Source: an uncultured Ruminiclostridium sp.
GTDB lineage: Bacteria > Bacillota > Clostridia > Oscillospirales > Acutalibacteraceae
Assembly: GCA_902490005.1 (NCBI GenBank)
Contig: CABUCM010000001.1
Span: forward strand, 124,001-188,000
DNA: 64,000 bases
Direction of reading: 5' to 3'
Made by a program: the position numbers and the translations under genes. Shown here in pieces: positions 25,591 to 33,557 of the stretch; positions within the stretch are counted from its first letter, which is position 1; the number at the start of each line of letters is the position of its first letter. A model generated the notes under the pieces. The model worked only from the letters and a program-made list of their open reading frames with translations. It ran no database searches and was not told the origin of the DNA.

Positions 25591-26391
25591 TTGGATAATA
25601 AGGCGTTTGACCTGATTGCCGATAAGATGGAGGCCGCCCTTTCCGACCAGGGCTTTGTCCGTCAAAAGGTAGAAATGGACACAAGCGACGAGCAGATCGC
25701 CCTTTATACCAGCGAGGGCCTGGCTTACAGCGTGCTGTTTGACGCGGAGGTCAAGAAATATTTTCTGAGAAGCTGCCCTATGACCGACGACGGCCCGGAC
25801 AACCAGTGGAAAAATATCGCCGTTTGGCTTTTTGACCCGGAGACGGATTCCACCAGAGAGGCCGAGGGAATCGCCGCCGACTTTGTAGAGACGGTGGAAG
25901 GCCCTAAGCGCAAGGCTATTGTGCAGCAGCAGAATAAAAAGAAGAAAAAAAGCGACGAGGGAAACGTGGACCCGCTGTTCTTCTGCAACCGCTTGGTCAA
26001 TGTGTTCCCAGAGCTGAAGGATGAGATCCGTTTCGAGAAGGAGCATTATGCTTCTTTCAGAGGGGTTACCTTTGCCAGGGAAAAGGTGGTGCCCAAGGTG
26101 CTTTACCTTTTGAACCATCCCGGCGAGCAGCAGAGAAAAGAGAAGCTGTTTACCATTCTTGACGACGTTTATAACGTGGGCGATTTAGACGTTCGCGGTA
26201 TCATCACCATGGTGATCCTCAACTCGATTGAAGGAGATACCGCCGAAATCGCCAGAGAGGCCATGACGCCCGCTTTGCAAAAGGCCTGGAAAAACGCGCT
26301 GAAATATAAAGGGAAGAACGTAAAGCCGGAGAAGAAAAAGAAACCGAAAAAGAGCTTTATGGGCAGTACTCTGAACGAAATGAGAAGATAA
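25591..26391 (+). CDS. Conserved hypothetical protein
   Basis: About 266 soluble residues. I do not recognise a named family. The first part is acidic alpha/beta (AFDLIADKMEAALSDQGF), there is a Lys-rich stretch (NKKKKKSDE, about 120-129), a helical C-terminal half with FTILDDVYNVGDLDVRGI and LNSIEGDTAEIAREAM, and a strongly basic tail (PEKKKKPKKS). The basic tail suggests nucleic acid or ribosome contact, but that is inference. The TTG start was chosen because AGGAG lies 8 nt upstream; the ATG 27 nt earlier has no ribosome site. Monocistronic. Confidence 0.75.
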   Translation: MDNKAFDLIADKMEAALSDQGFVRQKVEMDTSDEQIALYTSEGLAYSVLFDAEVKKYFLRSCPMTDDGPDNQWKNIAVWLFDPETDSTREAEGIAADFVETVEGPKRKAIVQQQNKKKKKSDEGNVDPLFFCNRLVNVFPELKDEIRFEKEHYASFRGVTFAREKVVPKVLYLLNHPGEQQRKEKLFTILDDVYNVGDLDVRGIITMVILNSIEGDTAEIAREAMTPALQKAWKNALKYKGKNVKPEKKKKPKKSFMGSTLNEMRR

Positions 26392-26426
26392 GGAAGACGG
26401 GTTCGTCAAGCCCTGAAAAAAAGGGC

Positions 26427-26455
26427 TTGACGGATTTCCACTGTTATGATATAAT
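26427..26455 (+). promoter_or_regulatory. Promoter of the rpmG-secE-nusG operon
   Basis: TTGACG (26427-26432), 17-nt spacer, TATAAT (26450-26455). A hairpin AAGCCCT/AGGGCTT overlaps the -35 and may end upstream transcripts. Confidence 0.8.
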
Positions 26456-26539
26456 TTCTTTACCTCAAATGGGGCTTTATTTTTTTGCGCCTTTTTGAGG
26501 GAGGCTTTTGAAAGTTCCGAATTACCGGGAGGTGCCGTC

Positions 26540-26689
26540 ATGAGAGTAAAAATTACACTAGCCTGCACAGAGTGCAAACAGCGCAACTACAACACGATGA
26601 AAAACAAGAAGAATGATCCGGACAGGCTCGAAATGCACAAGTATTGCAGATTCTGTAAGAAGCATACTGCGCATAAAGAGACCAAATAG
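26540..26689 (+). CDS. rpmG: 50S ribosomal protein L33
   Basis: 49 residues. It has the zinc-binding CxxC pairs ([11 protein letters not shown] and [14 protein letters not shown]), so it is the C+ (zinc-containing) form. GGGAGG lies 6 nt before the ATG. It is first in the cluster with secE and nusG, the usual Firmicute order. Confidence 0.96.
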   Translation: MRVKITLACTECKQRNYNTMKNKKNDPDRLEMHKYCRFCKKHTAHKETK

Positions 26690-26709
26690 TTTGGACGGAG
26701 GGACAACAT

Positions 26710-26934
26710 ATGGCAAACGCTGCTGACAAAAAGCGCAACATTTTTCGTAGCGCTGCAAAGTTCTTCCGTGACAGCAAAAATGAAATCAAGAAGATCGTGT
26801 GGCCGACCCCTAGAGCCGTGTTTAAGAATATGGGCGTGGTTTTGTCGGTGATTATCGTGATCGGTTTGTTTATTTTTGCGTTGGATACGGGTCTGATCAA
26901 CCTGTTCCGCTTGTTCATGGGCGTGGCAGGATAA
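26710..26934 (+). CDS. secE: Preprotein translocase subunit SecE
   Basis: 74 residues. A basic N-terminus, the conserved FFRDSKNEIKKIVWPTPRAV segment and one C-terminal transmembrane helix (about residues 43-64) are the minimal single-helix SecE. It forms SecYEG with SecY. A GGACGGAGGG ribosome site precedes it. Confidence 0.95.
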   Translation: MANAADKKRNIFRSAAKFFRDSKNEIKKIVWPTPRAVFKNMGVVLSVIIVIGLFIFALDTGLINLFRLFMGVAG

Positions 26935-26953
26935 GCCAGACGGAGGAGAAAAA

Positions 26954-27475
26954 ATGCCAGAGGAAGCAAAATGGTATGTAGTACATACCTATTCCGGGTA
27001 TGAAAACAAGGTTGCATCCAATCTTGAGAAAACTGTGGAAAACCGTCAGCTTCAAGATCTGATTCAGGAAGTCCGGGTTCCTACGGAAATGGTAACAGAA
27101 GTAAAGGATAATAAAACCCGCGAAGTAGAACGGAAGATTTATCCCAGCTATGTTTTGGTCAAGATGGTGCTCACAGACGAGTCCTGGTATGTGGTGCGGA
27201 ATATCCGCGGCTGCACCGGTTTCGTCGGTCCGTCTTCCAAGCCGATCCCCCTCACCGAAGAAGAGGTGGCGCGGATGGGCGTGGAGGTACGCCAGGTGGA
27301 GGTTTCTTACGAGGTGGGCGATTCCGTCCGCATTGTCGACGGCCCGCTGGATGGGTTCGTCGGTATCGTGGAAGAAATGAACACCGAGAAAAACAGCGTC
27401 CGTGTAACAGTTTCTATGTTTGGACGCGAAACACCGGTTGAACTTGAATTAGATCAGGTAGAACCGGCCGAATAA
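26954..27475 (+). CDS. nusG: Transcription termination/antitermination protein NusG
   Basis: 173 residues. The NGN domain is at the N-terminus (KWYVVHTYSGYENKV, then FVGPSSKPIPL) and a KOW domain follows (VRIVDGPLDGFVGIVEEM). It binds RNA polymerase and modulates pausing, and couples transcription to translation. GGAGG precedes it, 20 nt after secE. Confidence 0.97.
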   Translation: MPEEAKWYVVHTYSGYENKVASNLEKTVENRQLQDLIQEVRVPTEMVTEVKDNKTREVERKIYPSYVLVKMVLTDESWYVVRNIRGCTGFVGPSSKPIPLTEEEVARMGVEVRQVEVSYEVGDSVRIVDGPLDGFVGIVEEMNTEKNSVRVTVSMFGRETPVELELDQVEPAE

Positions 27476-27531
27476 TTTAACCAATTAAACGGCGGATTCC
27501 CGCTGTTTAACAGAGGGATCTAAAGTCCCTT

Positions 27532-27569
27532 GTGGGAGGAAGGCAAAATGCCTTTCCGTAAGTTACCAC
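27532..27569 (+). promoter_or_regulatory. Candidate L1 autoregulatory hairpin before rplK
   Basis: GTGG (27532-27535) pairs with CCAC (27566-27569), enclosing an asymmetric loop (GA opposite GTAAGTTA) and an inner GGAAGGC/GCCTTTCC hairpin. The two-helices-with-asymmetric-loop layout matches known ribosomal protein L1 targets on rRNA and mRNA. A second copy precedes rplA. Confidence 0.6.
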
Positions 27570-27590
27570 GAATTTTGGAGGTGCAAAAAA

Positions 27591-28016
27591 ATGGCTCAAA
27601 AGGTTACTGGCTTCATTAAGCTCCAGATACCTGCTGGCAAGGCTACCCCGGCGCCGCCTGTTGGACCTGCGTTAGGTCAGCACGGCGTCAACATTATGGC
27701 GTTCACAAAAGAATTTAATGAGCGCACAAAGAACGACGTAGGACTTGTAATTCCTGTCGTCATCACTGTTTACGCGGACCGTTCTTTCACGTTTGTGACA
27801 AAGACGCCCCCCGCCGCAGTACTGATTAAGAAGGCTTGTGGTATCGAGCACGCTTCCGGCGCGCCCAACAAGCAGAAGGTCGCGAAGATTACCCGTGAAC
27901 AGGTCAAGAAGATTGCCGAGCAGAAAATGCCCGACTTAAATGCTGCCAGCATTGATTCTGCGATGAGTATGATCGCAGGCACCGCGCGCAGCATGGGCAT
28001 TGAGGTTGTCGACTGA
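27591..28016 (+). CDS. rplK: 50S ribosomal protein L11
   Basis: 141 residues of usual length. N-terminal [27 protein letters not shown] and C-terminal [10 protein letters not shown] are diagnostic when taken together with the position after nusG. It binds the GTPase-associated region of 23S rRNA. GGAGG lies 8 nt upstream. Confidence 0.97.
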   Translation: MAQKVTGFIKLQIPAGKATPAPPVGPALGQHGVNIMAFTKEFNERTKNDVGLVIPVVITVYADRSFTFVTKTPPAAVLIKKACGIEHASGAPNKQKVAKITREQVKKIAEQKMPDLNAASIDSAMSMIAGTARSMGIEVVD

Positions 28017-28029
28017 TCAAAATACCCGG

Positions 28030-28056
28030 GTGGGAGGAAATTTCCGATTTTACCAC
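28030..28056 (+). promoter_or_regulatory. Candidate L1 autoregulatory hairpin before rplA
   Basis: GTGG (28030-28033) pairs with CCAC (28053-28056) around GGAAATTTCC and a TTTTA side; GTGGGAGGAA and TTACCAC are shared with the copy before rplK. Confidence 0.55.
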
Positions 28057-28075
28057 TCAATAGGGAGGAAAACCA

Positions 28076-28771
28076 ATGAAACACGGTAAAAAATATGTTG
28101 ACAGCGCGAAGCTGATCGACAGAACAAAATTATACGACGCTGAAGAGGCCCTTGATGTCTGCATCAAGACGGCGAAAGCCAAGTTTGACGAGACGGTGGA
28201 AGCCCACGTCAAGCTGGGCGTTGACAGCCGTCACGCCGACCAGCAGGTCCGCGGCGCCATCGTACTGCCCAACGGCACTGGTAAAAGTGTCCGCGTGCTG
28301 GCTATTTGTAAGGGCGACAATGTAGAAAAAGCCCAGGCTGCCGGTGCTGAGTTTGTAGGCGGCGAGGAAATGGCCGCTAAAATTCAGCAGGAAGGCTGGA
28401 TGGATTTCGACGTGGTTATCACCACCCCCGATATGATGGGCGTGGTTGGCCGTCTTGGTAAGGTGCTTGGCCCCCGCGGCTTAATGCCGAACCCCAAGGC
28501 CGGTACCGTAACCCCGGATATCGCCAAAGCGGTTACCGAGGCGAAAGCCGGTAAGATCGAATACCGTCTGGATAAGACCAATATCATCCACTGCCCCATC
28601 GGTAAGGCTTCCTTTGGCGTGCAGAAGCTCCAAGAGAACTTCGACACCCTGATGGGCGCCATTGTCAAGGCAAAACCCGCCGCTGCAAAGGGCCAGTATA
28701 TCAAGTCCTGTGTGGTCGCTACCACCATGGGCCCTGGTATCCGCCTGAATCCCAACAAGTTTGGCGCTTAA
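28076..28771 (+). CDS. rplA: 50S ribosomal protein L1
   Basis: 231 residues of usual length. The [18 protein letters not shown] segment (about residues 125-145) and the N-terminal [11 protein letters not shown] are typical. It forms the mobile L1 stalk and commonly represses its own operon by binding mRNA; two matching hairpins are visible. GGGAGGAA precedes the ATG. Confidence 0.97.
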   Translation: MKHGKKYVDSAKLIDRTKLYDAEEALDVCIKTAKAKFDETVEAHVKLGVDSRHADQQVRGAIVLPNGTGKSVRVLAICKGDNVEKAQAAGAEFVGGEEMAAKIQQEGWMDFDVVITTPDMMGVVGRLGKVLGPRGLMPNPKAGTVTPDIAKAVTEAKAGKIEYRLDKTNIIHCPIGKASFGVQKLQENFDTLMGAIVKAKPAAAKGQYIKSCVVATTMGPGIRLNPNKFGA

Positions 28772-28779
28772 TTTGTTGC

Positions 28780-28808
28780 TTGACAGATCGAAAGGTCTGT
28801 GCTAGTAT
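28780..28808 (+). promoter_or_regulatory. Promoter of rplJ-rplL
   Basis: A perfect TTGACA (28780-28785), 17-nt spacer, extended -10 TGC-TAGTAT (28800-28808). TATAAT three nt further is an alternative but gives a 20-nt spacer. It starts inside the stop region of rplA. Confidence 0.7.
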
Positions 28809-28814
28809 AATATT

Positions 28815-28965
28815 TGCTGATCTTTTCCAAAGACAGCAGGTGCTTATTGCGTAAAGAGCTTATTGTTCTGCCTGCCGAGGAAGGTGACTTGCAAGAACCT
28901 ACAAGTTTTATTTGTATGGTATTTTCAGGCCCTTTCCGCGGTATGTGTGGAAAGGGCCTTTTTAC
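28815..28965 (+). ncRNA. Ribosomal protein L10 leader with attenuator
   Basis: The 5' region carries the sequence style of the Firmicute L10 leader (CCAAAGACAGCAGGTGC, then CCTGCCGAGGAAGGTG), which folds like the L10(L12)4 binding site on 23S rRNA. It ends in a strong intrinsic terminator (GGCCCTTTCC/GGAAAGGGCC then TTTTT, 28932-28965) ahead of rplJ. Excess L10 would stabilise a fold that lets the terminator form. Confidence 0.8.
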
Positions 28966-28992
28966 ATCTCATTTTACGGAGGTGAAAAGAAA

Positions 28993-29523
28993 TTGCCAAG
29001 TGAGAAAATTTTAGAGCAAAAGAAACAAGCTGTAACAGATTTAGCGGAAAAAATCAAAGGTTCCTGTGCCGGTGTCCTGGTGGAGTATAAGGGAATCAAT
29101 GTGGCCGATGACACCAAGCTCCGTAAAGAACTGCGTGAAGCCGGCATTAGCTATTCTGTCGTGAAAAACACCCTGCTCTCCCGCGCCGCGAAAGAAGCCG
29201 GCGTAGACGGCCTGGATCCTGTTTTGGAGGGCACCACAGCTCTGGCGGTCAGCGCGGAGGACCATGTTGCTGCCGCTAGAATTCTCTGCAAGTTTGCTGA
29301 GACCCACAAGTTCTTTAAGGTCAAATCTGGCTTTATTGATGGTAAGGTTATGAGCGACGCAGAGGTTGAGGCTCTGGCAAAGCTTCCTTCCAAGGAGGTT
29401 TTGGTCGCCAAGGCGCTGGGCGGCTTGAACGCCCCGATTTCCGGCTTCGTCACTGTGCTTAACGGCACTTTGAAGGGCTTAGTTGTTGCACTGAATGCTA
29501 TTGCTGAAAAGCAGAGTGCGTAA
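28993..29523 (+). CDS. rplJ: 50S ribosomal protein L10
   Basis: 176 residues. It starts with TTG (PSEKILEQKKQAV) behind GGAGGTG, 8 nt away; the frame is open upstream into the leader but that part is the attenuator. VVKNTLLSRAAKEAG and the C-terminal helix region that binds L7/L12 are present. It builds the ribosomal stalk base. Confidence 0.95.
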   Translation: MPSEKILEQKKQAVTDLAEKIKGSCAGVLVEYKGINVADDTKLRKELREAGISYSVVKNTLLSRAAKEAGVDGLDPVLEGTTALAVSAEDHVAAARILCKFAETHKFFKVKSGFIDGKVMSDAEVEALAKLPSKEVLVAKALGGLNAPISGFVTVLNGTLKGLVVALNAIAEKQSA

Positions 29524-29558
29524 AAAATTTAAATTAAAAATTTATGGAGGTACCTAAC

Positions 29559-29939
29559 ATGTCTGATAAAGTTGTAAAGTTAATTGAAGATGTTAAATCC
29601 TTAACCGTTCTGGAGCTCAGCGAACTGGTAAAGGCTCTGGAAGAAGAATTCGGCGTATCCGCCGCCGCTCCTGTTGCGGTTGCCGCCGCTCCAGCTGCGG
29701 GCGCTGCTGCTCCTGCCGCTGAGGAAAAGACTGAGTTCGACGTTGTTCTGAAGGCTGCCGGCGCTAACAAGATCGCTGTGATTAAGGTTGTCCGTGAGGC
29801 CACTGGCCTGGGCCTGAAGGAAGCCAAGGCTCTGGTTGACGGCGCTCCCAAGAACGTCAAGGAAGGTATTTCTAAGGACGATGCCGAGGCTCTGAAGGCG
29901 AAACTGGTTGAGGCTGGCGCTGAAGTAGAAGTTAAATAA
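29559..29939 (+). CDS. rplL: 50S ribosomal protein L7/L12
   Basis: 126 residues. N-terminal dimerisation helices ([20 protein letters not shown]), an Ala-rich hinge, and the C-terminal domain with [26 protein letters not shown] follows TGGAGG. It recruits translation factors to the ribosome. A terminator follows. Confidence 0.97.
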   Translation: MSDKVVKLIEDVKSLTVLELSELVKALEEEFGVSAAAPVAVAAAPAAGAAAPAAEEKTEFDVVLKAAGANKIAVIKVVREATGLGLKEAKALVDGAPKNVKEGISKDDAEALKAKLVEAGAEVEVK

Positions 29940-29959
29940 GCTTTCTGATAAAAAAGTGA

Positions 29960-29998
29960 ATAGCGGTACAGTTAAACTGTACCGCTATTTTTCTTTTT
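29960..29998 (+). terminator. Terminator after rplL
   Basis: TAGCGGTACAGTT/AACTGTACCGCTA stem followed by TTTTTCTTTTT. Confidence 0.95.
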
Positions 29999-30013
29999 GA
30001 AGGAGAAATAAGA

Positions 30014-30583
30014 ATGATAATTCGATTTGCCAACATATCCGACAGCCTGCAGCTATTAAAAATATATAGCCAGTATATTCAGACGCCGGTTACTTTCGAA
30101 TATGGATTGCCTACAGAACAGGAGTTTGCAAAGCGTATTCAAAATATTACGAAGGAGTATCCTTATCTGGTTTATGAAGATCAGGGAAAGGTGATAGGAT
30201 ATGCCTATGCCCACCGGCAGTTTGACCGGGAAGCCTACCAATGGAATGCTGAACTGTCTATCTATTTGGATCAAGCCTACACCTCACGAGGATTGGGGAA
30301 AAAGTTATATTGTGCCCTGATAGAACTGCTGAAGCTGCAGGGGGTAAGAAATATCTATGGAGGGGTGACGATTCCCAATGAGAAAAGCGAAAAACTCCAT
30401 TTGAGCTTAGGCTTTCATTGCCTTGGGGTGTATCGGAAAACAGGGTTTAAATGCGGTCAATGGCATGATGTGGCCTGGTTTGAAAAAGAAATCACTCCTC
30501 ATAACCAGGGGCCTTCTCCATTGTTAACCATCCGAGAACTTCCGGAAGAAAATATTACAGCGGTGATTGAGAAGTATCATTAG
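30014..30583 (+). CDS. GNAT family N-acetyltransferase (phosphinothricin acetyltransferase-like)
   Basis: 189 residues. GCN5-related fold: an N-terminal IRFANISDSLQLLKIYSQY, a QxxGxG/A-type acetyl-CoA loop appearing as SRGLGKKLY (about 95-103), and a C-terminal HLSLGFHCLGVYRKTGFKCGQWHDV block, which is characteristic of the phosphinothricin/methionine sulfoximine acetyltransferase branch. It may detoxify an amino-acid analogue; substrate is inferred from family only. It is slightly more A+T-rich than the ribosomal cluster. AAGGAGA precedes the ATG. Confidence 0.85.
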   Translation: MIIRFANISDSLQLLKIYSQYIQTPVTFEYGLPTEQEFAKRIQNITKEYPYLVYEDQGKVIGYAYAHRQFDREAYQWNAELSIYLDQAYTSRGLGKKLYCALIELLKLQGVRNIYGGVTIPNEKSEKLHLSLGFHCLGVYRKTGFKCGQWHDVAWFEKEITPHNQGPSPLLTIRELPEENITAVIEKYH

Positions 30584-30624
30584 GCCAATAAGGTTACAAA
30601 AATTCCGGCATCGTTTAAATGTTT

Positions 30625-30660
30625 CTGACGTTTTTCCAGAAGCGCCGTCAGGTGTTTTTG
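30625..30660. terminator. Possible terminator between the acetyltransferase and S1-domain genes
   Basis: CTGACG/CGTCAG arms with a T-run GTGTTTTTG on the plus strand. The inner loop is long (15 nt), so strength is uncertain. Confidence 0.5.
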
Positions 30661-30665
30661 ATGTT

Positions 30666-31607
30666 TCAGGAAGGAATGAATATGGTTTCCACCAGCTTAT
30701 CGCTGGATTCTGGAGAATAAACAAAACGGTCCATGTGTTTTTCATGATAAAAGTAATCCGGCGCGCAGGGACGGTAATCATATTGGAAGGTATCCACAAT
30801 AATTAGTTTGACTTTCATTTTTGCGGGGATAATACTTTTTATGTAGACGCTGGCCTGCTGTCCGGGGATAATACCCTCCTTAATTTCGGCCAGCCCCGCC
30901 AGATTGGGGGTCAATTCCACAAAAGCGCCGTAGCTTTCCACAGAACGAATGATGCCCGCGACGGTTTCTCCCGGGGAGAATAGGGCCGCGTTTTCCTCCC
31001 AGGTGCCCAGCAACTCTTTGTGGCTCAGGCTGATTCTTCCGTTTTCTATGGTTTTGATGATTGCCGAGATGTCCATGCCCACCGAAAACCTCTCTCTGGG
31101 ATGATCAATGCGGGAGACGGAAATCATGTCGATGGGAAGCAGGGAGACAATGCCGCAGCCGATATCCGCGAAGGCGCCGAAGGCCTCCAAGTGAGTAATT
31201 CGAGCGTTTACCACGTCACCGGGAATCAAGGTGGAAATCGATTCCTTGAGGCACCGCTCCTGGGCTGCCCGGCGGGAAAGTAGAGCCGTTGTCTTGCCAT
31301 CTTCGCCTTTTTGAAAGCCGGTGACCAAAAAACAGACAGGCCGGTTTACCCGTGAGATGACCGCGATATCCCTGACGCTGCCGTCGTTCATGCCGATGGC
31401 GCCTTCTTCCCGGGGAATGATCCCCCGCATACAGCCGCAGTCTACAATCAGATTGTGATTGCTGTCGCAGATCATGGCCCGGCCCTCTAAAATTTGACGG
31501 TCCCGGCAGGCGTCAGCTAGGGAAGAAGCGGATTGGAAGGCGGCACGGTTTTCAGGAGCATCCATTCTCCAGCCCTCCGGAGAAAATTCATTTATTTTTG
31601 GGAGCAC
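30666..31607 (-). CDS. S1 RNA-binding domain protein (ribosomal protein S1-like)
   Basis: About 313 residues. It contains two S1/OB-type domains: PGDVVNARITHLEAFGAFADIG (about 130-150) and PGETVAGIIRSVESYGAFVELT (about 210-235). The first 120 residues form an extra domain with GRAMICDSNHNLIVDCG. The family occurs in many Clostridia that lack a full-length S1; an RNA-binding role is likely but unproven. The GTG at 31607 was chosen because AAGGGGGTGGAG lies just upstream; the GTG 21 nt earlier lacks such a site. Confidence 0.82.
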   Translation of the reverse strand: MLPKINEFSPEGWRMDAPENRAAFQSASSLADACRDRQILEGRAMICDSNHNLIVDCGCMRGIIPREEGAIGMNDGSVRDIAVISRVNRPVCFLVTGFQKGEDGKTTALLSRRAAQERCLKESISTLIPGDVVNARITHLEAFGAFADIGCGIVSLLPIDMISVSRIDHPRERFSVGMDISAIIKTIENGRISLSHKELLGTWEENAALFSPGETVAGIIRSVESYGAFVELTPNLAGLAEIKEGIIPGQQASVYIKSIIPAKMKVKLIIVDTFQYDYRPCAPDYFYHEKHMDRFVYSPESSDKLVETIFIPS

Positions 31608-31773
31608 AATGCTCCACCCCCTTCGCACACAAACAAGTCATGAATCCGTTCATTTATTGTCTGCGATTTTTGATTGCATACTTTTTTCAACTTAATACCT
31701 CCCGTTTTCGTGTGCATAGTATTTATATGCGGGCGGACTATTAAATTAGAAGCGCTAATTCATAAACTGTCTA

Positions 31774-31802
31774 TTGCAAAAAAATGGCACATATACTAAA
31801 AT
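31774..31802 (+). promoter_or_regulatory. Promoter of the lipoprotein PPIase gene
   Basis: TTGCAA (31774-31779), 17-nt spacer, TAAAAT (31797-31802). The 203-nt region also serves the divergent S1-domain gene. Confidence 0.6.
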
Positions 31803-31831
31803 AGTTTTATATCAGTAAGGAGGAGTTTTCT

Positions 31832-32638
31832 TTGAAGCATAGGATTATTGCGGTCATTTGCGCCCTCACCCTGGCGCTGACTTTCGGGGTGTTTACAGGC
31901 TGCCAAAATGGGGCCTCAGGTTCCGGTTCTGTGGGCTATCAGCTGGAGATGCCTGAAAAGGGTGAAGAAATCGCTATTATGCATACCAGTATGGGGGATA
32001 TTAAAATTCGGTTTTTCTCCGATGCCGCGCCCAAAGCGGTGGAGAATTTTAAAACGCACGCCAAGGACGGCTATTATGACGGCTTGACCTTCCATCGGGT
32101 AATCAATAATTTTATGATCCAGGGTGGCGACCCTAATGGCGACGGTACCGGCGGGGACAGCATCTGGGGGGAGCCTTTTGGGGATGAGTTCAGTGAAAAC
32201 CTGTTCAATATCCGGGGCGCTTTGTCCATGGCGAATTCCGGCCCTGATACCAACGGCAGCCAGTTTTTCATCAACCAGGCTCCTGCCAGCGCGTTTTCCG
32301 GCTGGGATTTCTATAAAGAGTATTGGTCTCAGTATAAAACGGCCCTGGACCAGGCGGGAGAAGAGTACCGGGATCAGTTCGCGGCCCAGTACGGCTCCGC
32401 CTTTGATACAGATAAGCTGACGGATGAAATCCAGAAGCTGTATGAGGAAAACGGCGGAAACCCCAACCTGGACGGCGCTTACAGCCCGGTAGGCCGGGGG
32501 CACACCGTATTCGGCCAGGTGTTCGAGGGTATGGACATTGTGGATAAGATCGCCGGTGTTGAGGTGGACAGTCAAAACAATAAACCAGAGACGGATGTGA
32601 CCATCGACAGCATTGAGATTGTAACTTACGAGGGATAA
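31832..32638 (+). CDS. Cyclophilin-type peptidyl-prolyl isomerase lipoprotein
   Basis: 268 residues. A TTG start follows AAGGAGGAG. The N-terminus is a lipoprotein signal (hydrophobic core then FTGCQNG lipobox, lipidated Cys near residue 24). The mature part is a cyclophilin domain with [34 protein letters not shown] and [15 protein letters not shown]. It is therefore an extracytoplasmic folding catalyst anchored in the membrane. An insert of about 55 residues lies between SQFFI and the VFGQV motif. It overlaps the next gene by 1 nt. Confidence 0.93.
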   Translation: MKHRIIAVICALTLALTFGVFTGCQNGASGSGSVGYQLEMPEKGEEIAIMHTSMGDIKIRFFSDAAPKAVENFKTHAKDGYYDGLTFHRVINNFMIQGGDPNGDGTGGDSIWGEPFGDEFSENLFNIRGALSMANSGPDTNGSQFFINQAPASAFSGWDFYKEYWSQYKTALDQAGEEYRDQFAAQYGSAFDTDKLTDEIQKLYEENGGNPNLDGAYSPVGRGHTVFGQVFEGMDIVDKIAGVEVDSQNNKPETDVTIDSIEIVTYEG

Positions 32639-32997
32639 TGATGAACGAGGAATATAACAAGGTAAATGTAAAGCTGTTATCCATTTTGGCTTATATCGGC
32701 CCCTTGTTCCTGATGGGAAAGCTTTCGGTGGAAAAGGAAGAAGACAACGTAAAATTCCATACTCACCAGGGAGCCGTCCTGTTTGGCTTTGTGGCGGGCG
32801 CTTATGTGATAACGTCTTTGCTTTGCTGGCTGTTAAGTTCCTTCCCGGCGGTGCAAGAGATTTTAGGCCTGCTGTTATATGTGGGTATTACTGTGGCATG
32901 GGTGATTATGGTCATTATGGGTGTGATCGGCGCGGCGAGAAGCCAGCAGCGCCCCCTGCCGTTTGTCGGGGATTTCGACAGGCTATTAAGAAAATAA
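32638..32997 (+). CDS. DUF4870-like small membrane protein 1
   Basis: 119 residues with three hydrophobic helices. Family pattern: LLSILAYIGPLFLMG, then VKFHTHQGAVLFGF, the latter being the FHxxQG motif typical of DUF4870-type proteins. Tandem ATG codons overlap the PPIase stop. Function of the family is unknown. It forms a short operon with the PPIase, a related second copy and the flavoprotein. Confidence 0.8.
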   Translation: MMNEEYNKVNVKLLSILAYIGPLFLMGKLSVEKEEDNVKFHTHQGAVLFGFVAGAYVITSLLCWLLSSFPAVQEILGLLLYVGITVAWVIMVIMGVIGAARSQQRPLPFVGDFDRLLRK

Positions 32998-33022
32998 CCA
33001 GACCCGCGAGAGGAGAAACGTC

Positions 33023-33535
33023 ATGGATGAATCCAATCAGACCCCAAGAAGCTCAGAAAATCAGGAGCCACAGGCCGCTCAAGAGAACGGCGCTCTGTTA
33101 GCGGCACCCCAAGAAACACAGAAGGCCAATGACACGCAGTCTTACCGCACAGAGCAGCCCTTTACCGGCCCCAGGCCGAACGCGGGTGTAGCTTCTTATC
33201 CAGCGGCGGACTATACCAAGCTGTTTTCCATTTTGTCTTATTTTTCCGTGCTCTGGCTTTTGGGCCTGCTGATCGATCCTGATAACCCCAAAGTGCGGTT
33301 CCATGTGAACCAGGGGATTTTGCTGAGTATCTTTTCCGGAGCATACAGCCTGGTGATGACGGTTTTAAACGCAGTGTTTACCTTTTTGCCCTTCATGTAT
33401 ATTTTTACCACCCTTTTGTCTGTTTTAGGCGGCGTGGCGGTTTTCGCCCTGATGGTTTGGGGTGTCGTGAACGCGGCCCAGGATAAAGAGGAGCTTTTGC
33501 CGGTGTTCGGTACTTTATACACCTTTATTAAATAG
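33023..33535 (+). CDS. DUF4870-like membrane protein 2
   Basis: 170 residues. A soluble, Gln/Pro-rich N-terminus (about 55 residues) precedes a three-helix domain similar to the previous gene: LFSILSYFSVLWLLG, VRFHVNQGILLSIFSG, and a third helix ending VWGVVNAAQDKEELLPVFG, parallel to the GVIGAARSQQRPLPFVGDF end of copy 1. The pair looks like a tandem duplication followed by divergence. AGGAGAAAC precedes the ATG. Confidence 0.8.
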   Translation: MDESNQTPRSSENQEPQAAQENGALLAAPQETQKANDTQSYRTEQPFTGPRPNAGVASYPAADYTKLFSILSYFSVLWLLGLLIDPDNPKVRFHVNQGILLSIFSGAYSLVMTVLNAVFTFLPFMYIFTTLLSVLGGVAVFALMVWGVVNAAQDKEELLPVFGTLYTFIK

Positions 33536-33557
33536 AACGGGAAAGAAGCGTGTTTTT

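Noticed and set aside
26401..26432. AAGCCCT/AGGGCTT hairpin as terminator of the hypothetical gene
   Set aside because: There is no T-run, and it overlaps the -35 of the rpmG promoter; it may still slow upstream transcription.
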